From Alphaproteobacteria bacterium (GTDB lineage Bacteria > Pseudomonadota > Alphaproteobacteria > Rs-D84), in NCBI GenBank assembly GCA_017505705.1, contig JAFVOS010000011.1, positions 109,449-173,448 of the forward strand: a stretch of DNA of 64,000 bases, in the 5' to 3' direction. Positions 47,118-55,073 of the stretch are shown here, piece after piece (the first letter of the stretch is position 1; every line of letters starts with the position of its first letter). The position numbers and the translations under genes are program-made. Below the pieces are notes generated by a model, which did no database searches, had not been told where the DNA came from, and saw only the letters and a list, made by a program, of their open reading frames with translations.

Positions 47118-47281
47118 AAGCACAACAATTAACGATAAACAAAATCATACATTATTAAGAATTGACATCTGATTTGAACATACTAGAATTCAAGCACAAT
47201 CAAAAGAATTCTTATTTTTCTAACAATACCTAACCCAACTTCAAATACACACAGGGGACGGGGGGTAGCGGGGTATAAGCT

Positions 47282-47935
47282 ATGAAAAACACAAAACATC
47301 TTGATACATGCAACTTAATTCAAGCTTGCGAATATATCGCTTTTAAGTGGCTACCCCTTTCAACCATAAACGCCTACAAGGAAAAACGTTATCAAACACG
47401 CAACACTTCTGAATACCATACAGAAATCACAAATGCAGCAAACACATTACTAAAGTCACTACAAGAAAAACAAATTACCGCCACTGGCAAACCATATTTT
47501 ACAGAACTATTCTACCTAGATACAAATTCTGCCTTCATCCCCTGCGACAAACACGCAAAACAAGAATACGATAACAACATAAAAAAACTACGACAAGAAT
47601 CACAATCTCATACAACAATTCCTGTTATTCATAGCCTAGACTTACAGCACAATAAAATACTTGCCTTAAACAATGAAATTCACGAATACACAGATATACA
47701 AATTCAATTAAAAGATTTACAATCATTGTTTGATACTGTCTCAAAGCGTGGAAGGAAACCTGTTTTATCATTAGAAGACCAAGACAAATTAAAAGAATTT
47801 ATAAAATCACATAAATACACAGTAGATAAAGAATTATACATAGACGCACAAAATTATGTAAAAAATACCCTAGGAATAAACATCTCATACGAAGGCGTAA
47901 GAAAATACATAAACAATCTAAAATCAACACATTAA
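47282..47935 (+). CDS. Element-encoded protein of unknown function with C-terminal HTH-like region
   Basis: 217 residues, AT-rich. The N-terminus (NLIQACEYIAFKWLPLSTIN) resembles small regulatory proteins at the start of phage-like islands. The C-terminal 65 residues (KRGRKPVLSLEDQDKLKEFI, LYIDAQNYVKNTLGINISYE) look like the winged helix-turn-helix part of transposase-type DNA-binding proteins. GGGGTATA precedes the start. First gene inside attL; a replication or control role is a guess. Confidence 0.6.
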   Translation: MKNTKHLDTCNLIQACEYIAFKWLPLSTINAYKEKRYQTRNTSEYHTEITNAANTLLKSLQEKQITATGKPYFTELFYLDTNSAFIPCDKHAKQEYDNNIKKLRQESQSHTTIPVIHSLDLQHNKILALNNEIHEYTDIQIQLKDLQSLFDTVSKRGRKPVLSLEDQDKLKEFIKSHKYTVDKELYIDAQNYVKNTLGINISYEGVRKYINNLKSTH

Positions 47936-48067
47936 AATTATTATAATAATTTATACAAATTTATACAATTAATACATTCGACTTTCTCATTAATCCATCA
48001 CATATTTTTCTCAACAAACATGCATGACGCACGTTTACAAGAAAAGACTAACAAAAAGGAGAAAAAT

Positions 48068-48286
48068 ATGTGTTCAATCAACACACCTGTGCTTCTCTCA
48101 CAAAAAGAAGCTGCCGAATATCTTGGTACAACCGTTGGCACATTAAACACCTGGCGACATTATGGCAAAGACACAATCCCATATTTGCGCTGGGGTAACC
48201 GCATCAAATATCAAAAAGAGGATTTAGATGCTTGGATTAAAGCTAACAAGAAAAACACAATCACCACAGGAGACCGAAATGAGTAA
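48068..48286 (+). CDS. Excisionase-like helix-turn-helix protein
   Basis: 72 residues from ATG 48068, supported by AAAAGGAG 6 bases upstream; the earlier in-frame ATG at 48020 lacks a site. LLSQKEAAEYLGTTVGTLNTWRHYGKDTIPYLRWGNRIKYQKEDLDAW is the HTH_17/MerR-like pattern of excisionases and small element regulators. It overlaps the recombinase start by 8 bases, so the pair is probably co-translated and acts together in excision. Confidence 0.82.
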   Translation: MCSINTPVLLSQKEAAEYLGTTVGTLNTWRHYGKDTIPYLRWGNRIKYQKEDLDAWIKANKKNTITTGDRNE

Positions 48287-49808
48287 ACAAAAATATGACA
48301 CACGTCCAATTTCACCTGTAACAAGTTACACTATCAGCGAAATATGCACATTATTAAAACCACAAAAACTACACGAACAAACCGTTCGCTCATGGATAAA
48401 AGAAGGACTGCCTATATGTTATGATGGCAAACCTGTACTTATCAATGGCGCAGCACTAATTGTATTTTTACAAAATAAAAAAACAAAACTCAAACAAGCA
48501 CGAAAATTAAAAACAAACGAGTTCCTTTGCCTAAAATGTAACCAACCTGTAACACCACAAGACAACAACATTACAACAGAACAACAAGGCAACGTAATTA
48601 TCGCACACGCAACATGCCCACACTGTCAAAAAACAATATTAAGAAACTATAGTATATCTACACTTGACACACTTTATCGCATATTTAACGTGAACGGCAT
48701 ACCAAGATTATGTGTTTCTGAAACCCCTAGCGATAACACTAACATTGTACCACAAAACACAACATCGCAAAATAACAATAGAATTTCACCAGATTTTCTT
48801 AAAACAAATCCGTTAAACGAATATCTGAAATACAAATTCAGAATATATCTAACCAATCACAAAGGATTTGACCACAAAACATCTGTCACCCACATGCAAC
48901 TTCTAAGACAATATGAAAAATATTGCAACTTTACAGACCTGCATAAACCAAAACAAAAAACTGTTTGCGAATATATAAACCATACAACAAGCACACATAG
49001 TGTTTCTTTCTGCGAAGGATGCACCAGCACTTTACGAGAATTCTTTAAATGGCTACAAACCCAACCAAAATACAAAAACGCTTCAAACACTGCAATTATA
49101 GCTTTTTGTAACCTTACAAACAACCAGCGCAAAACAGCACGCTCAAAAGCCTATCAAGAAAGCTATACACTGGAAGAAATACGTACCGCCATCAGCAAAA
49201 TGCCACGAACCACAGATAAAGAACAACGCAATTTAGCAATCGTATCCTTGATGGCATTATGTGGCTTAAGAAATTCTGAAATCCGCACTGTAAAAATTCA
49301 GAATTTGAAACAAGACCCTATTTCTGGCCGCTGGTTTATAGACATAAACCCCAAAATGATGGATGTAAAATTCGCCAAACATCGTATCGCATACTTTATG
49401 CCGTTTGATAAAGAATGGGTAGAAAATGTAATAAATTGGCGAAATAAATTGATTTCTATAGGATATAAAAACACAGACCCTTTATTTCCTACCACAGAAA
49501 GTAAATATATCGCATTAAATACCAGTGTCAGCAAGCTAACCAAAACGAGTATAAGCAACAACAAAACAATCAGAAACATATTCAAAGAATCTTTTACCAA
49601 TGCCGGATTAAGATATATAAACCCGCACTCTTTCCGCCACACTATTGCACGATGGGCCGCAATGCATTCCCAAGCCGCTTTTACATCCGTCAGTCAATCA
49701 TTGGGACATTCAGATGTTTATACCACAGCCGAATACTACGGCAAAATACCAACATCACAAATCGGTCTTGAACTAAACAAAATAGAACAAGAACTAAACC
49801 AAACATAA
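48279..49808 (+). CDS. Tyrosine recombinase with N-terminal HTH and zinc-ribbon insert
   Basis: 509 residues from ATG 48279 (ACAGGAG 8 bases upstream). Residues about 10-60 form an HTH-like region (YTISEICTLLKPQKLHEQTV), then a zinc ribbon FLCLKCNQPVT ... CPHCQKTI near residues 85-125, a SAM-like core-binding domain near 185-285, and the catalytic domain with Arg in LCGLRNSEI, Lys in the beta-hairpin, HSFRHT, LGHSDVYTTAEYYG. All catalytic residues (R, K, H-x-x-R, H, Y) are present. It is unlike the P4-type integrase in the same element. Confidence 0.85.
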   Translation: MSKQKYDTRPISPVTSYTISEICTLLKPQKLHEQTVRSWIKEGLPICYDGKPVLINGAALIVFLQNKKTKLKQARKLKTNEFLCLKCNQPVTPQDNNITTEQQGNVIIAHATCPHCQKTILRNYSISTLDTLYRIFNVNGIPRLCVSETPSDNTNIVPQNTTSQNNNRISPDFLKTNPLNEYLKYKFRIYLTNHKGFDHKTSVTHMQLLRQYEKYCNFTDLHKPKQKTVCEYINHTTSTHSVSFCEGCTSTLREFFKWLQTQPKYKNASNTAIIAFCNLTNNQRKTARSKAYQESYTLEEIRTAISKMPRTTDKEQRNLAIVSLMALCGLRNSEIRTVKIQNLKQDPISGRWFIDINPKMMDVKFAKHRIAYFMPFDKEWVENVINWRNKLISIGYKNTDPLFPTTESKYIALNTSVSKLTKTSISNNKTIRNIFKESFTNAGLRYINPHSFRHTIARWAAMHSQAAFTSVSQSLGHSDVYTTAEYYGKIPTSQIGLELNKIEQELNQT

Positions 49809-49832
49809 AAATCCCCAAATGGGGATTTTTTT
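49807..49832. terminator. Terminator after the recombinase
   Basis: Stem AAATCCCC-AAAT-GGGGATTT with A/T runs, between convergent genes. Confidence 0.85.
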
Positions 49833-50742
49833 ATAAATATGCACCGGCTTTCCTTAAATCAGACTTCCAATCACCAATATCACACCCATATTCTTCTGCG
49901 TAATCGTTTAATAATTGATGCGCTGTCTCTACAGCGTATTTCCATACTTGTTCAGACGTATAGCTTTTTTCTCTTATATGGTCTGCGTATTCATAAACAA
50001 CAAATTTATTTTTAAATATTGATGTATCAAACTTTTGATATGAATCCAAGGGAAAATGTGTAGCCCAATAAAAAAATTGTGTCACTTCTTTCAAGTAATT
50101 ATTATAATCTACCTTTTCTTCTAAAAATGGTTCTGTCCAACTCATATATTCATATTTAGAAACCGCCCAATCATCACTCATAACATACAAATCTTTACAC
50201 TTTAGTTTTTTAACAGCCATTGTACGTGTATTCTTTTCAATCAAATCCTTACACTGTTGTTTTTCTTTTGTTGTTTTTTCTTCTAATTTATCACACAAAT
50301 CACTTAAACTATAATAATTAACCATGGCTAAAAAATCATCTTCTGTCTTTATAGCTGTATCTTCTGGTAAAAATCTTTTATAATCAAAATAATTTATCTT
50401 GGATTCCTTCATGGTTCTACGATACACAATACATTCATCTGAATTACTACCATCAATACAATCAAACCTGGTTCCTGGAATAGATAAATTTTCAACATCA
50501 TAAGAAAAACAATGGTATGGTACACCTGGAAGTGCTAACCCAAAAGTAACAATCGACAAAAATATTGAAGCCGGACATTCTGCTTCTCTATTATCAACTT
50601 CTAACTTAGAATTATATTTATTAAATAAATTTATAGTTTCTATAGGGTCTTTATTAAATTCCATCTGTTCCACTTCTGTTTTTGACAGAGAAACACACCC
50701 CGTCAACACACACAAAATTAATACAGTTAAATTCTTTTTCAT
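49831..50742 (-). CDS. Element-encoded lipoprotein of unknown function
   Basis: 303 residues. MKKNLTVLILCVLTGCVSLS is a lipoprotein signal (lipobox LTGC). A short hydrophobic stretch near residue 60 (PASIFLSIVTFGLALPGV) could be a second membrane contact. The rest is charged with several Cys (DCIDGSNSDECIVY, LSDLCDKLEEKTTKEKQQCK). No family recognised. Ends the minus-strand operon that begins with the RNA leader at 51.1-51.35 kb; starts 10 bases after the zinc-ribbon membrane gene. Confidence 0.68.
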   Translation of the reverse strand: MKKNLTVLILCVLTGCVSLSKTEVEQMEFNKDPIETINLFNKYNSKLEVDNREAECPASIFLSIVTFGLALPGVPYHCFSYDVENLSIPGTRFDCIDGSNSDECIVYRRTMKESKINYFDYKRFLPEDTAIKTEDDFLAMVNYYSLSDLCDKLEEKTTKEKQQCKDLIEKNTRTMAVKKLKCKDLYVMSDDWAVSKYEYMSWTEPFLEEKVDYNNYLKEVTQFFYWATHFPLDSYQKFDTSIFKNKFVVYEYADHIREKSYTSEQVWKYAVETAHQLLNDYAEEYGCDIGDWKSDLRKAGAYL

Positions 50743-50752
50743 AACAAACTCC

Positions 50753-51088
50753 TTATTTATTATTTGATAAACGTTTTGCTACAGGTGAATTTGCTGGAAT
50801 ACATTTTTTTGTACGACATTCAGGACAGTTAAAACCACGTTTATTATCTACTACAACAACACAAGGCCAACAAAAACATACATATAAACACAAAGCAAAA
50901 ATAAAAGAACCTAATTTTAACTTTTCAAGAGAAAATAATATCCATTGACTAAAAATTACCGTTAACAATATCATAAAAAAATAACATAAATAAAATGCAA
51001 CATTTTGCCCACCAGACAGCTTACGCTTTTTACCCCATACAAACCCTGTTCCACAATTTTTACATACAACCCTATCACCTATTTTCAT
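50753..51088 (-). CDS. Zinc-ribbon membrane protein
   Basis: 111 residues. VVCKNCGTGFVWG at the N-terminus and FNCPECRTKKC near the C-terminus supply Cys-x-x-Cys pairs for a split zinc ribbon, with two membrane segments between (AFYLCYFFMILLTVIFSQWI and FIFALCLYVCFCWPCVVVV). AAAGGGGTG precedes the ATG. It is the first conventional gene after the two-segment antisense-type leader. Function unknown. Confidence 0.7.
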   Translation of the reverse strand: MKIGDRVVCKNCGTGFVWGKKRKLSGGQNVAFYLCYFFMILLTVIFSQWILFSLEKLKLGSFIFALCLYVCFCWPCVVVVDNKRGFNCPECRTKKCIPANSPVAKRLSNNK

Positions 51089-51099
51089 TTTACACCCCT

Positions 51100-51261
51100 T
51101 TATTTTATCAAAATACCGCCAATTGGAATATTGACGGTCGGGGAGTTCGTAAATCTGATAAAATCAAAAGATTCTGTTGGTCTTTCGGTTTCCCGTATTT
51201 TATACACCACCAGCTCCCCGACCATACGACCAGGGTTAAACATCGGTGCAGTCCACACCAT
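51100..51261 (-). CDS. Possible 53-residue Icd/Ash-like ORF spanning the RNA leader
   Basis: An open frame from ATG 51261 to TAA 51102 encodes MVWTAPMFNPGRMVGELVVY and 33 more residues, and ends just before the ribosome binding site of the next gene. Translations across this kind of leader are often annotated Icd-like or Ash-like in phage islands. No ribosome binding site is seen, and the sequence constraint is fully explained by RNA pairing, so translation is doubtful. Confidence 0.3.
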   Translation of the reverse strand: MVWTAPMFNPGRMVGELVVYKIRETERPTESFDFIRFTNSPTVNIPIGGILIK

Positions 51262-51336
51262 GTCGAAAACGATGCAAACTGCACCGGATTTTATCAGAGC
51301 TTACGACAGCCCAAACCCAACTTCATATTGGATTCA
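51115..51336 (-). ncRNA. Phage-immunity-type antisense RNA leader (P1 C4 / P4 CI-like) in the tRNA-fMet element
   Basis: On the minus strand: segment TCGTAA-gc-TCTGATAAAATC (51306-51287), hairpin CGGTGCAGT/ACTGCACCG (51286-51278, 51252-51244), segment GGTCGGGGAG (51223-51214), then a contiguous target GATTTTATCAGA-t-TTACGA (51165-51147) and CTCCCCGACC (51145-51136). The two antisense segments pair with the target across 18 and 10 bases, crossing each other as a pseudoknot if they pair within one molecule. The target ends in a hairpin ACCGCCAAT/ATTGACGGT (51115-51138), 27 bases before the 111-residue gene. This is the layout of C4 RNA (a', b' against a2, b2). Confidence 0.65.
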
Positions 51337-51342
51337 CTACCT

Positions 51343-51371
51343 ATAATAACAACAAATACCAATAATTGCAA
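51343..51371 (-). promoter_or_regulatory. Promoter of the 51.1-51.34 kb RNA leader
   Basis: TTGCAA (51371-51366), 17-base spacer, TATTAT (51348-51343) on the minus strand; predicted start near 51336. A ten-codon ORF (ATG 51326) begins at once. Confidence 0.65.
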
Positions 51372-51381
51372 AAATTAAATA

Positions 51382-52143
51382 TCAATCATCCATCGGTTTT
51401 AATCCGTATCGCTGTAAATATAAAACCACAGCCGCCATAATTTCTATCGCCCAATCAACAACATCTTCTTCCATCGTCTCGGATGTAACACCGTACGACA
51501 TCATATTAACGTGTTTAAAATCACAATATTTGTCATACATGTGTTCAAAATTCCCATTATCCAGTCCGTCAAAAGTTTTAGAAAACGCTCTAACATACCC
51601 CTGTGGGTCTGGTCGCACATAATTAGAATATATCAACGATTTTTTATCGGCATTGCTACCATCACGATATTTTAATTTCTCTAAAATTTCTTGATGATTT
51701 TCTTTGTCTGTTTTGTCGTTTTTTAATTTTTTGATTATACAATCACCAATCGGTGCAAATATTTTTAATTCCGCAAAATATGCATTCCATGCAGAATCCT
51801 TATGAAAATCATCATCCCATGACAATATTTTAAGCATTTGACCAGCTGACGAACGTGCCAGATATTTATTCAGATTTTTTAAACGTTCTTTTTCGGTTTG
51901 TTTATCCTTGATATAACTAAGCACAGCACACGTTTCCAACACATTACCCGCAACCAGAAATGCATCATAAAATCGTCTGTTATCACACAATAAATCAAAC
52001 GACTTCAGCCCATTTGCAATTCTGTCATACAGATTCCATACAACAAAATCAAACATTGATTCTGTTCCGACAAAATTTGGAATTTTTTCTGGCACAAACG
52101 CTTTAATTATCACCAAATCTTTCAGTGTTTTCATTTCCCACAT
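51382..52143 (-). CDS. Element-encoded protein of unknown function (cargo)
   Basis: 253 residues (MWEMKTLKDLVIIKAFVPEK); ATG 52134 is an alternative start. Helical, with the pattern FYDAFLVAGNVLETCAVLSYIKD near residue 58 and a C-terminal FEHMYDKYCDFKHVNMMSYG then VDWAIEIMAAVVLYLQRYGL. This resembles DUF5677-type proteins (HEPN-like helical bundles with a central Tyr/His), but the match is not certain. No signal peptide. In such islands, cargo of this kind is often defence-related; nothing more can be said. Confidence 0.6.
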   Translation of the reverse strand: MWEMKTLKDLVIIKAFVPEKIPNFVGTESMFDFVVWNLYDRIANGLKSFDLLCDNRRFYDAFLVAGNVLETCAVLSYIKDKQTEKERLKNLNKYLARSSAGQMLKILSWDDDFHKDSAWNAYFAELKIFAPIGDCIIKKLKNDKTDKENHQEILEKLKYRDGSNADKKSLIYSNYVRPDPQGYVRAFSKTFDGLDNGNFEHMYDKYCDFKHVNMMSYGVTSETMEEDVVDWAIEIMAAVVLYLQRYGLKPMDD

Positions 52144-52200
52144 AACACACCGCCATTCAAAGAAACACCAACTGGCCTTACGACCAGTTGGATTCGTTTA

Positions 52201-52431
52201 TTACAAACAACATGTACCCTTAGTGCATTCACAACGATGAGCAGCACGCTTTAATGCTTTGTCTTTCGTTTCCTGAGTGAAAGCAGGTGGACTCTTGTGA
52301 TTTGGGTCGCAATACGTACTTGTGTTCTGATGGCATTTTTTACACAAAACACGTGCGTTATCTAAACCATTACCACCGTCGATACGGATATGATGAACTT
52401 CTAAGTCCCATGTTCTTGTACACCTTGACAT
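52201..52431 (-). CDS. Small HNH-type protein
   Basis: 76 residues. An ideal AAAGGAG lies 7 bases before the ATG. The core WDLEVHHIRIDGGNGLDNARVLCKKCHQNT has the HNH His-His, Asn and Cys-x-x-Cys parts. Only one Cys precedes the core, so the first half of the usual zinc knuckle is missing, and the protein ends ECTKGTCCL with an extra Cys cluster. It could be a nuclease or a zinc-bound relic. Confidence 0.75.
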   Translation of the reverse strand: MSRCTRTWDLEVHHIRIDGGNGLDNARVLCKKCHQNTSTYCDPNHKSPPAFTQETKDKALKRAAHRCECTKGTCCL

Positions 52432-52483
52432 GATAAGCTCCTTTGGTTATGTCAAGTTGGCAACCATACCTAGCACAAAGTGA

Positions 52484-52512
52484 TTGCCTTCGATTCGGGA
52501 CTCTGTTATAAT
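52484..52512 (+). promoter_or_regulatory. Strong sigma-70 promoter of a short RNA
   Basis: TTGCCT (52484-52489), exactly 17 bases, TATAAT (52507-52512) on the plus strand, pointing away from the genes on either side. Confidence 0.7.
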
Positions 52513-52518
52513 ATGCAA

Positions 52519-52583
52519 TGGAAGGGGCATATCATTAGGTATCCCAGTGATTAAGATTGTTGCTATATGCAGCAGTCTTTTTC
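52519..52583 (+). ncRNA. Candidate 65-nt small RNA of the element
   Basis: The predicted transcript starts near 52519 and ends at a hairpin GATTGTTGC-TATAT-GCAGCAGTC (two G-U pairs) followed by TTTTT. It contains GGGG...TATCCC, able to form a first stem. A six-codon ORF (ATG 52518) is included but has no ribosome binding site. It lies between the HNH gene and the integrase, antisense to nothing known. Confidence 0.5.
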
Positions 52584-52803
52584 ACAATATATAGTCAACA
52601 TTTTAACCACATAACCACAATATATAGTTTTCAACAAAACATAACAATACATAAAAATTAAATTTTGTTTACTTTTCGCTTTACTTTTAAAAACGCTGAT
52701 ATTCTGCATATTTGACAAGGAAAACAGAATCGGTATTCTGATACAAAACCGATATTTGTATATTTTTCAACTATGTTTAACACGCTTAACTGATTCGGAT
52801 TAC
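52584..52803. other. AT-rich intergenic region between the sRNA candidate and the integrase 3' end
   Basis: No gene supported. It contains two copies of ACAATATATAGT (near 52585 and 52618) and a repeated ATATTCTG/GTATTCTG word near 52700-52740. They could be binding sites of an element regulator. Confidence 0.4.
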
Positions 52804-53988
52804 TTAATTTTTCCCCGATTCGACAACAAACCCCAGCATTTTATCTGTGGCGGTTTGCATTGAATCACGAATTGGGTCAACCGTCAGGCGGCTATAAACC
52901 TGTGTTGCGCTGGTGGATTTATGGCCAAGTGATTTGCCAATAACCGGCAAACTGGCACCTGATATCGCCTGCCACGAACCCATTGTGCGCCGCAGGTCAT
53001 GAATCCGCATATCTGTGATGTTTGCCACCCGCAACAACGATTGCCACGGACGTTTTGGGTCTTCCAGATGCCCACTGGCACTTTTATTACTTGGCAACAC
53101 CCAACCGTTTTTCTTGCCTTGGTTGATTTTTAACAATAATTCACGCAATTGATTCACTATTGGAATCTGCAACGGTTGCCCACCCTTGGAATCAGGCACA
53201 TATATCAACCCCGACGTAAAATCCACATGTTCCCAGCGCATAGTCAACACATTATTCCGTCGCATCCCAGTCATCAGCGATATCATCACATAGTTCCTGA
53301 ACACATCATTTTTGCATTCCGACAAGGCAGTCCAAAACCGTTTTAATTCATCGCCGTTCAAGAATCTGTCCCGACTTTTTTCTGTAAATTTACGGATTCC
53401 GCCGGCCGGATTGCCCCGCACCCCCATCAGGCCTTTTTTCACCGCAATCACATACATATGCTTAATCAGCGACAACACCCGATTGGACGTATATGGACTG
53501 TGTGTTTTACAAGTTTCCGCATGCAGGCGTTCAATCTCGTCCGCCTTGATACTTAATAATTTGCGATTATGGAATTGATTTAACCTGTGCTTGAATACAC
53601 TGTCATCATTTAGAACAGAATGTTGTTTTTTATAGATTGTAGAATATTCGGGTTTATAGATATTTTCATAAAACTGGCGCAACGTCATGTCATTCAGATT
53701 TTCCCGTCTTTGAACACTGGGGTCTGTGCCATTGGTCGCCATTTCTTTTAAGCTATGTGCCTGCCGACGTGCATCACACAGCTTAATCTGCCCAACACGA
53801 CCGATTTTTACACGCTTTGGTGTGCCTTGGAATTTCATATATGCATAATATGTCTTTGCCCCACCATAGGTCACAATAACACATAGGCCATCATGGCTGC
53901 CGGTATCATAATAAACATCCTGACCCGATGCAGGAACGGCCAAGTTTTCCAACGCACGTTCTGTAAAATTTATACGATTAGAAGACAT
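52804..53988 (-). CDS. int: P4-type tyrosine integrase
   Basis: 394 residues. The N-terminal arm-binding domain (DUF4102 type) reads YYDTGSHDGLCVIVTYGGAKTYYAYMKFQG, KRVKIGRVGQIKLCDARRQA. The core-binding domain lies near residues 110-200. Catalytic residues: Arg in MTGMRRNNVL, Lys in VPDSKGGQP, HDLRRT, LGHKST and the Tyr in TQVYSRL. Integrases of this family insert at tRNA 3' ends, so this is the likely enzyme for the tRNA-fMet site. Start directly follows the BRO-N stop codon (TAA then ATG). Confidence 0.92.
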   Translation of the reverse strand: MSSNRINFTERALENLAVPASGQDVYYDTGSHDGLCVIVTYGGAKTYYAYMKFQGTPKRVKIGRVGQIKLCDARRQAHSLKEMATNGTDPSVQRRENLNDMTLRQFYENIYKPEYSTIYKKQHSVLNDDSVFKHRLNQFHNRKLLSIKADEIERLHAETCKTHSPYTSNRVLSLIKHMYVIAVKKGLMGVRGNPAGGIRKFTEKSRDRFLNGDELKRFWTALSECKNDVFRNYVMISLMTGMRRNNVLTMRWEHVDFTSGLIYVPDSKGGQPLQIPIVNQLRELLLKINQGKKNGWVLPSNKSASGHLEDPKRPWQSLLRVANITDMRIHDLRRTMGSWQAISGASLPVIGKSLGHKSTSATQVYSRLTVDPIRDSMQTATDKMLGFVVESGKN

Positions 53989-54813
53989 TTATTCTTTATC
54001 CACACGCTTTAACAGTTTTGAATTTGCACCCGACACAACCTTTTTACCGGTTTCTTGTTCCAACTGTAATCGTGCCTGACGGGCGACATTGCCACCACGC
54101 TTGGCCACCGCCATATTTTCATCCAATCCCATTGGATTTTCATTTTTTGCAATTTCGGTTGCAGACAATTCCGCCAACATATTTAAAACCAGTTCGGCAT
54201 TAGTCATATTATCACGCAGGGATTCTTTCTTTAACCCCTTGTGCTGTTTATATTCTTTGGTCTTCATCCCCGACCAAGAACGTGTAATTTCATCGGTCAG
54301 CAAGGCATATTCCAACCCCTGTTTAATTCCACCCCTGTCCCATTGATTAGTCAGGTCTTTACGAATTTCAATAGAACGCAACCGCTGGGCAATCCATTCA
54401 TCCGAATATCCCAACCGCTGGTAATAATTCAATGCACGTTGTATTGCGATTTCAGGGTCTGATATTTCATCAATTCTTTCACTGCCAACACTGGCCAACC
54501 ACAACTTAAATGGCTCAGCCTTTTTAGACGGCACAGATTGAATCAAACGCAACAACTGTTCTGTATCCGCCACATCGGTCATACGCAACTTGCCATCCGG
54601 CGCAACCAATTTCAACCCGTGACAATTTGTCACAGTTTCATTTCCTTCTTCTTTTAATCGTTGTTTTAATTTACGCCAATATGCAGATGGGTCTGCACTT
54701 TCCGTCAATGCCGCAATAACATCAACAATGGAAAAATACCACTTTTCAGCATCCGCATCCCATTGGGTTCTGATATTTGTATCTTGGAACAGTTTCAGTG
54801 TCGTATCTGTCAT
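53989..54813 (-). CDS. BRO-N domain protein (phage antirepressor family)
   Basis: 274 residues. Begins with a BRO-N domain: IRTQWDADAEKWYFSIVDVI, SADPSAYWRKLKQRLKEEGN, TNCHGLKLVAPDGKLRMTDV, AEPFKLWLASVGSERIDEI. The C-terminal half (GLKKESLRDNMTNAELVLNM, QARLQLEQETGKKVVSGANS) is the usual DinD-like tail. BRO-N proteins bind DNA and act as antirepressors in phages and satellites; in this position it may control integrase, with which it shares a transcript. AGGGG precedes the ATG. Confidence 0.88.
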   Translation of the reverse strand: MTDTTLKLFQDTNIRTQWDADAEKWYFSIVDVIAALTESADPSAYWRKLKQRLKEEGNETVTNCHGLKLVAPDGKLRMTDVADTEQLLRLIQSVPSKKAEPFKLWLASVGSERIDEISDPEIAIQRALNYYQRLGYSDEWIAQRLRSIEIRKDLTNQWDRGGIKQGLEYALLTDEITRSWSGMKTKEYKQHKGLKKESLRDNMTNAELVLNMLAELSATEIAKNENPMGLDENMAVAKRGGNVARQARLQLEQETGKKVVSGANSKLLKRVDKE

Positions 54814-54850
54814 TTTTTACCCCTGTAAATTTGACCCGTTATCTTTTTCG

Positions 54851-54900
54851 TTTTGCTACCTATTTGCTACTGATATCACAAATTTTCACATTTTGCTACC
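54851..54900 (+). repeat. Right arm-type repeats of the element
   Basis: 54851-54870 equals the left arm repeat TTTTGCTACCTATTTGCTAC; a further TTTTGCTACC is at 54891-54900. Three GCTAC words, 100-150 bases from attR. Confidence 0.8.
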
Positions 54901-55001
54901 AATTTTTATTAAATCTTGTTAAAGTTATTATGCGACATAACACGCAGAAAATCAAGAAAAATTAAACAACATTAAACATTATTAAACACTTGACCTATTA
55001 A

Positions 55002-55038
55002 CTGAAGGTCAGTGGTTCAAATCCATTCCCCGCAACCA
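55002..55038 (+). repeat. Right attachment repeat (attR core)
   Basis: 37-bp perfect copy of the tRNA-fMet 3' end (46991-47027), followed by the original terminator of the tRNA. Confidence 0.95.
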
Positions 55039-55044
55039 TGATTC

Positions 55045-55073
55045 AAAAAAATCCCCAAATTGGGGATTTTTTT
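55045..55073. terminator. Terminator after attR, also ending rmlD
   Basis: Stem AAATCCCC-AAA-TTGGGGATTT with T-run; presumably the native tRNA-fMet terminator before insertion. Confidence 0.85.

Noticed and set aside
51115-51336. Retron msr-msd, integron attC site, or ToxI-type repeat
   Set aside because: No reverse transcriptase, no attC core sites and no tandem repeat units or toxin gene; the two-segment antisense-target layout fits C4/CI RNAs better.
51005-51346. Plus-strand frames of 113 and 127 codons over the 51.1 kb leader
   Set aside because: They lie opposite the minus-strand operon, and the sequence there is explained by long complementary segments of an RNA.
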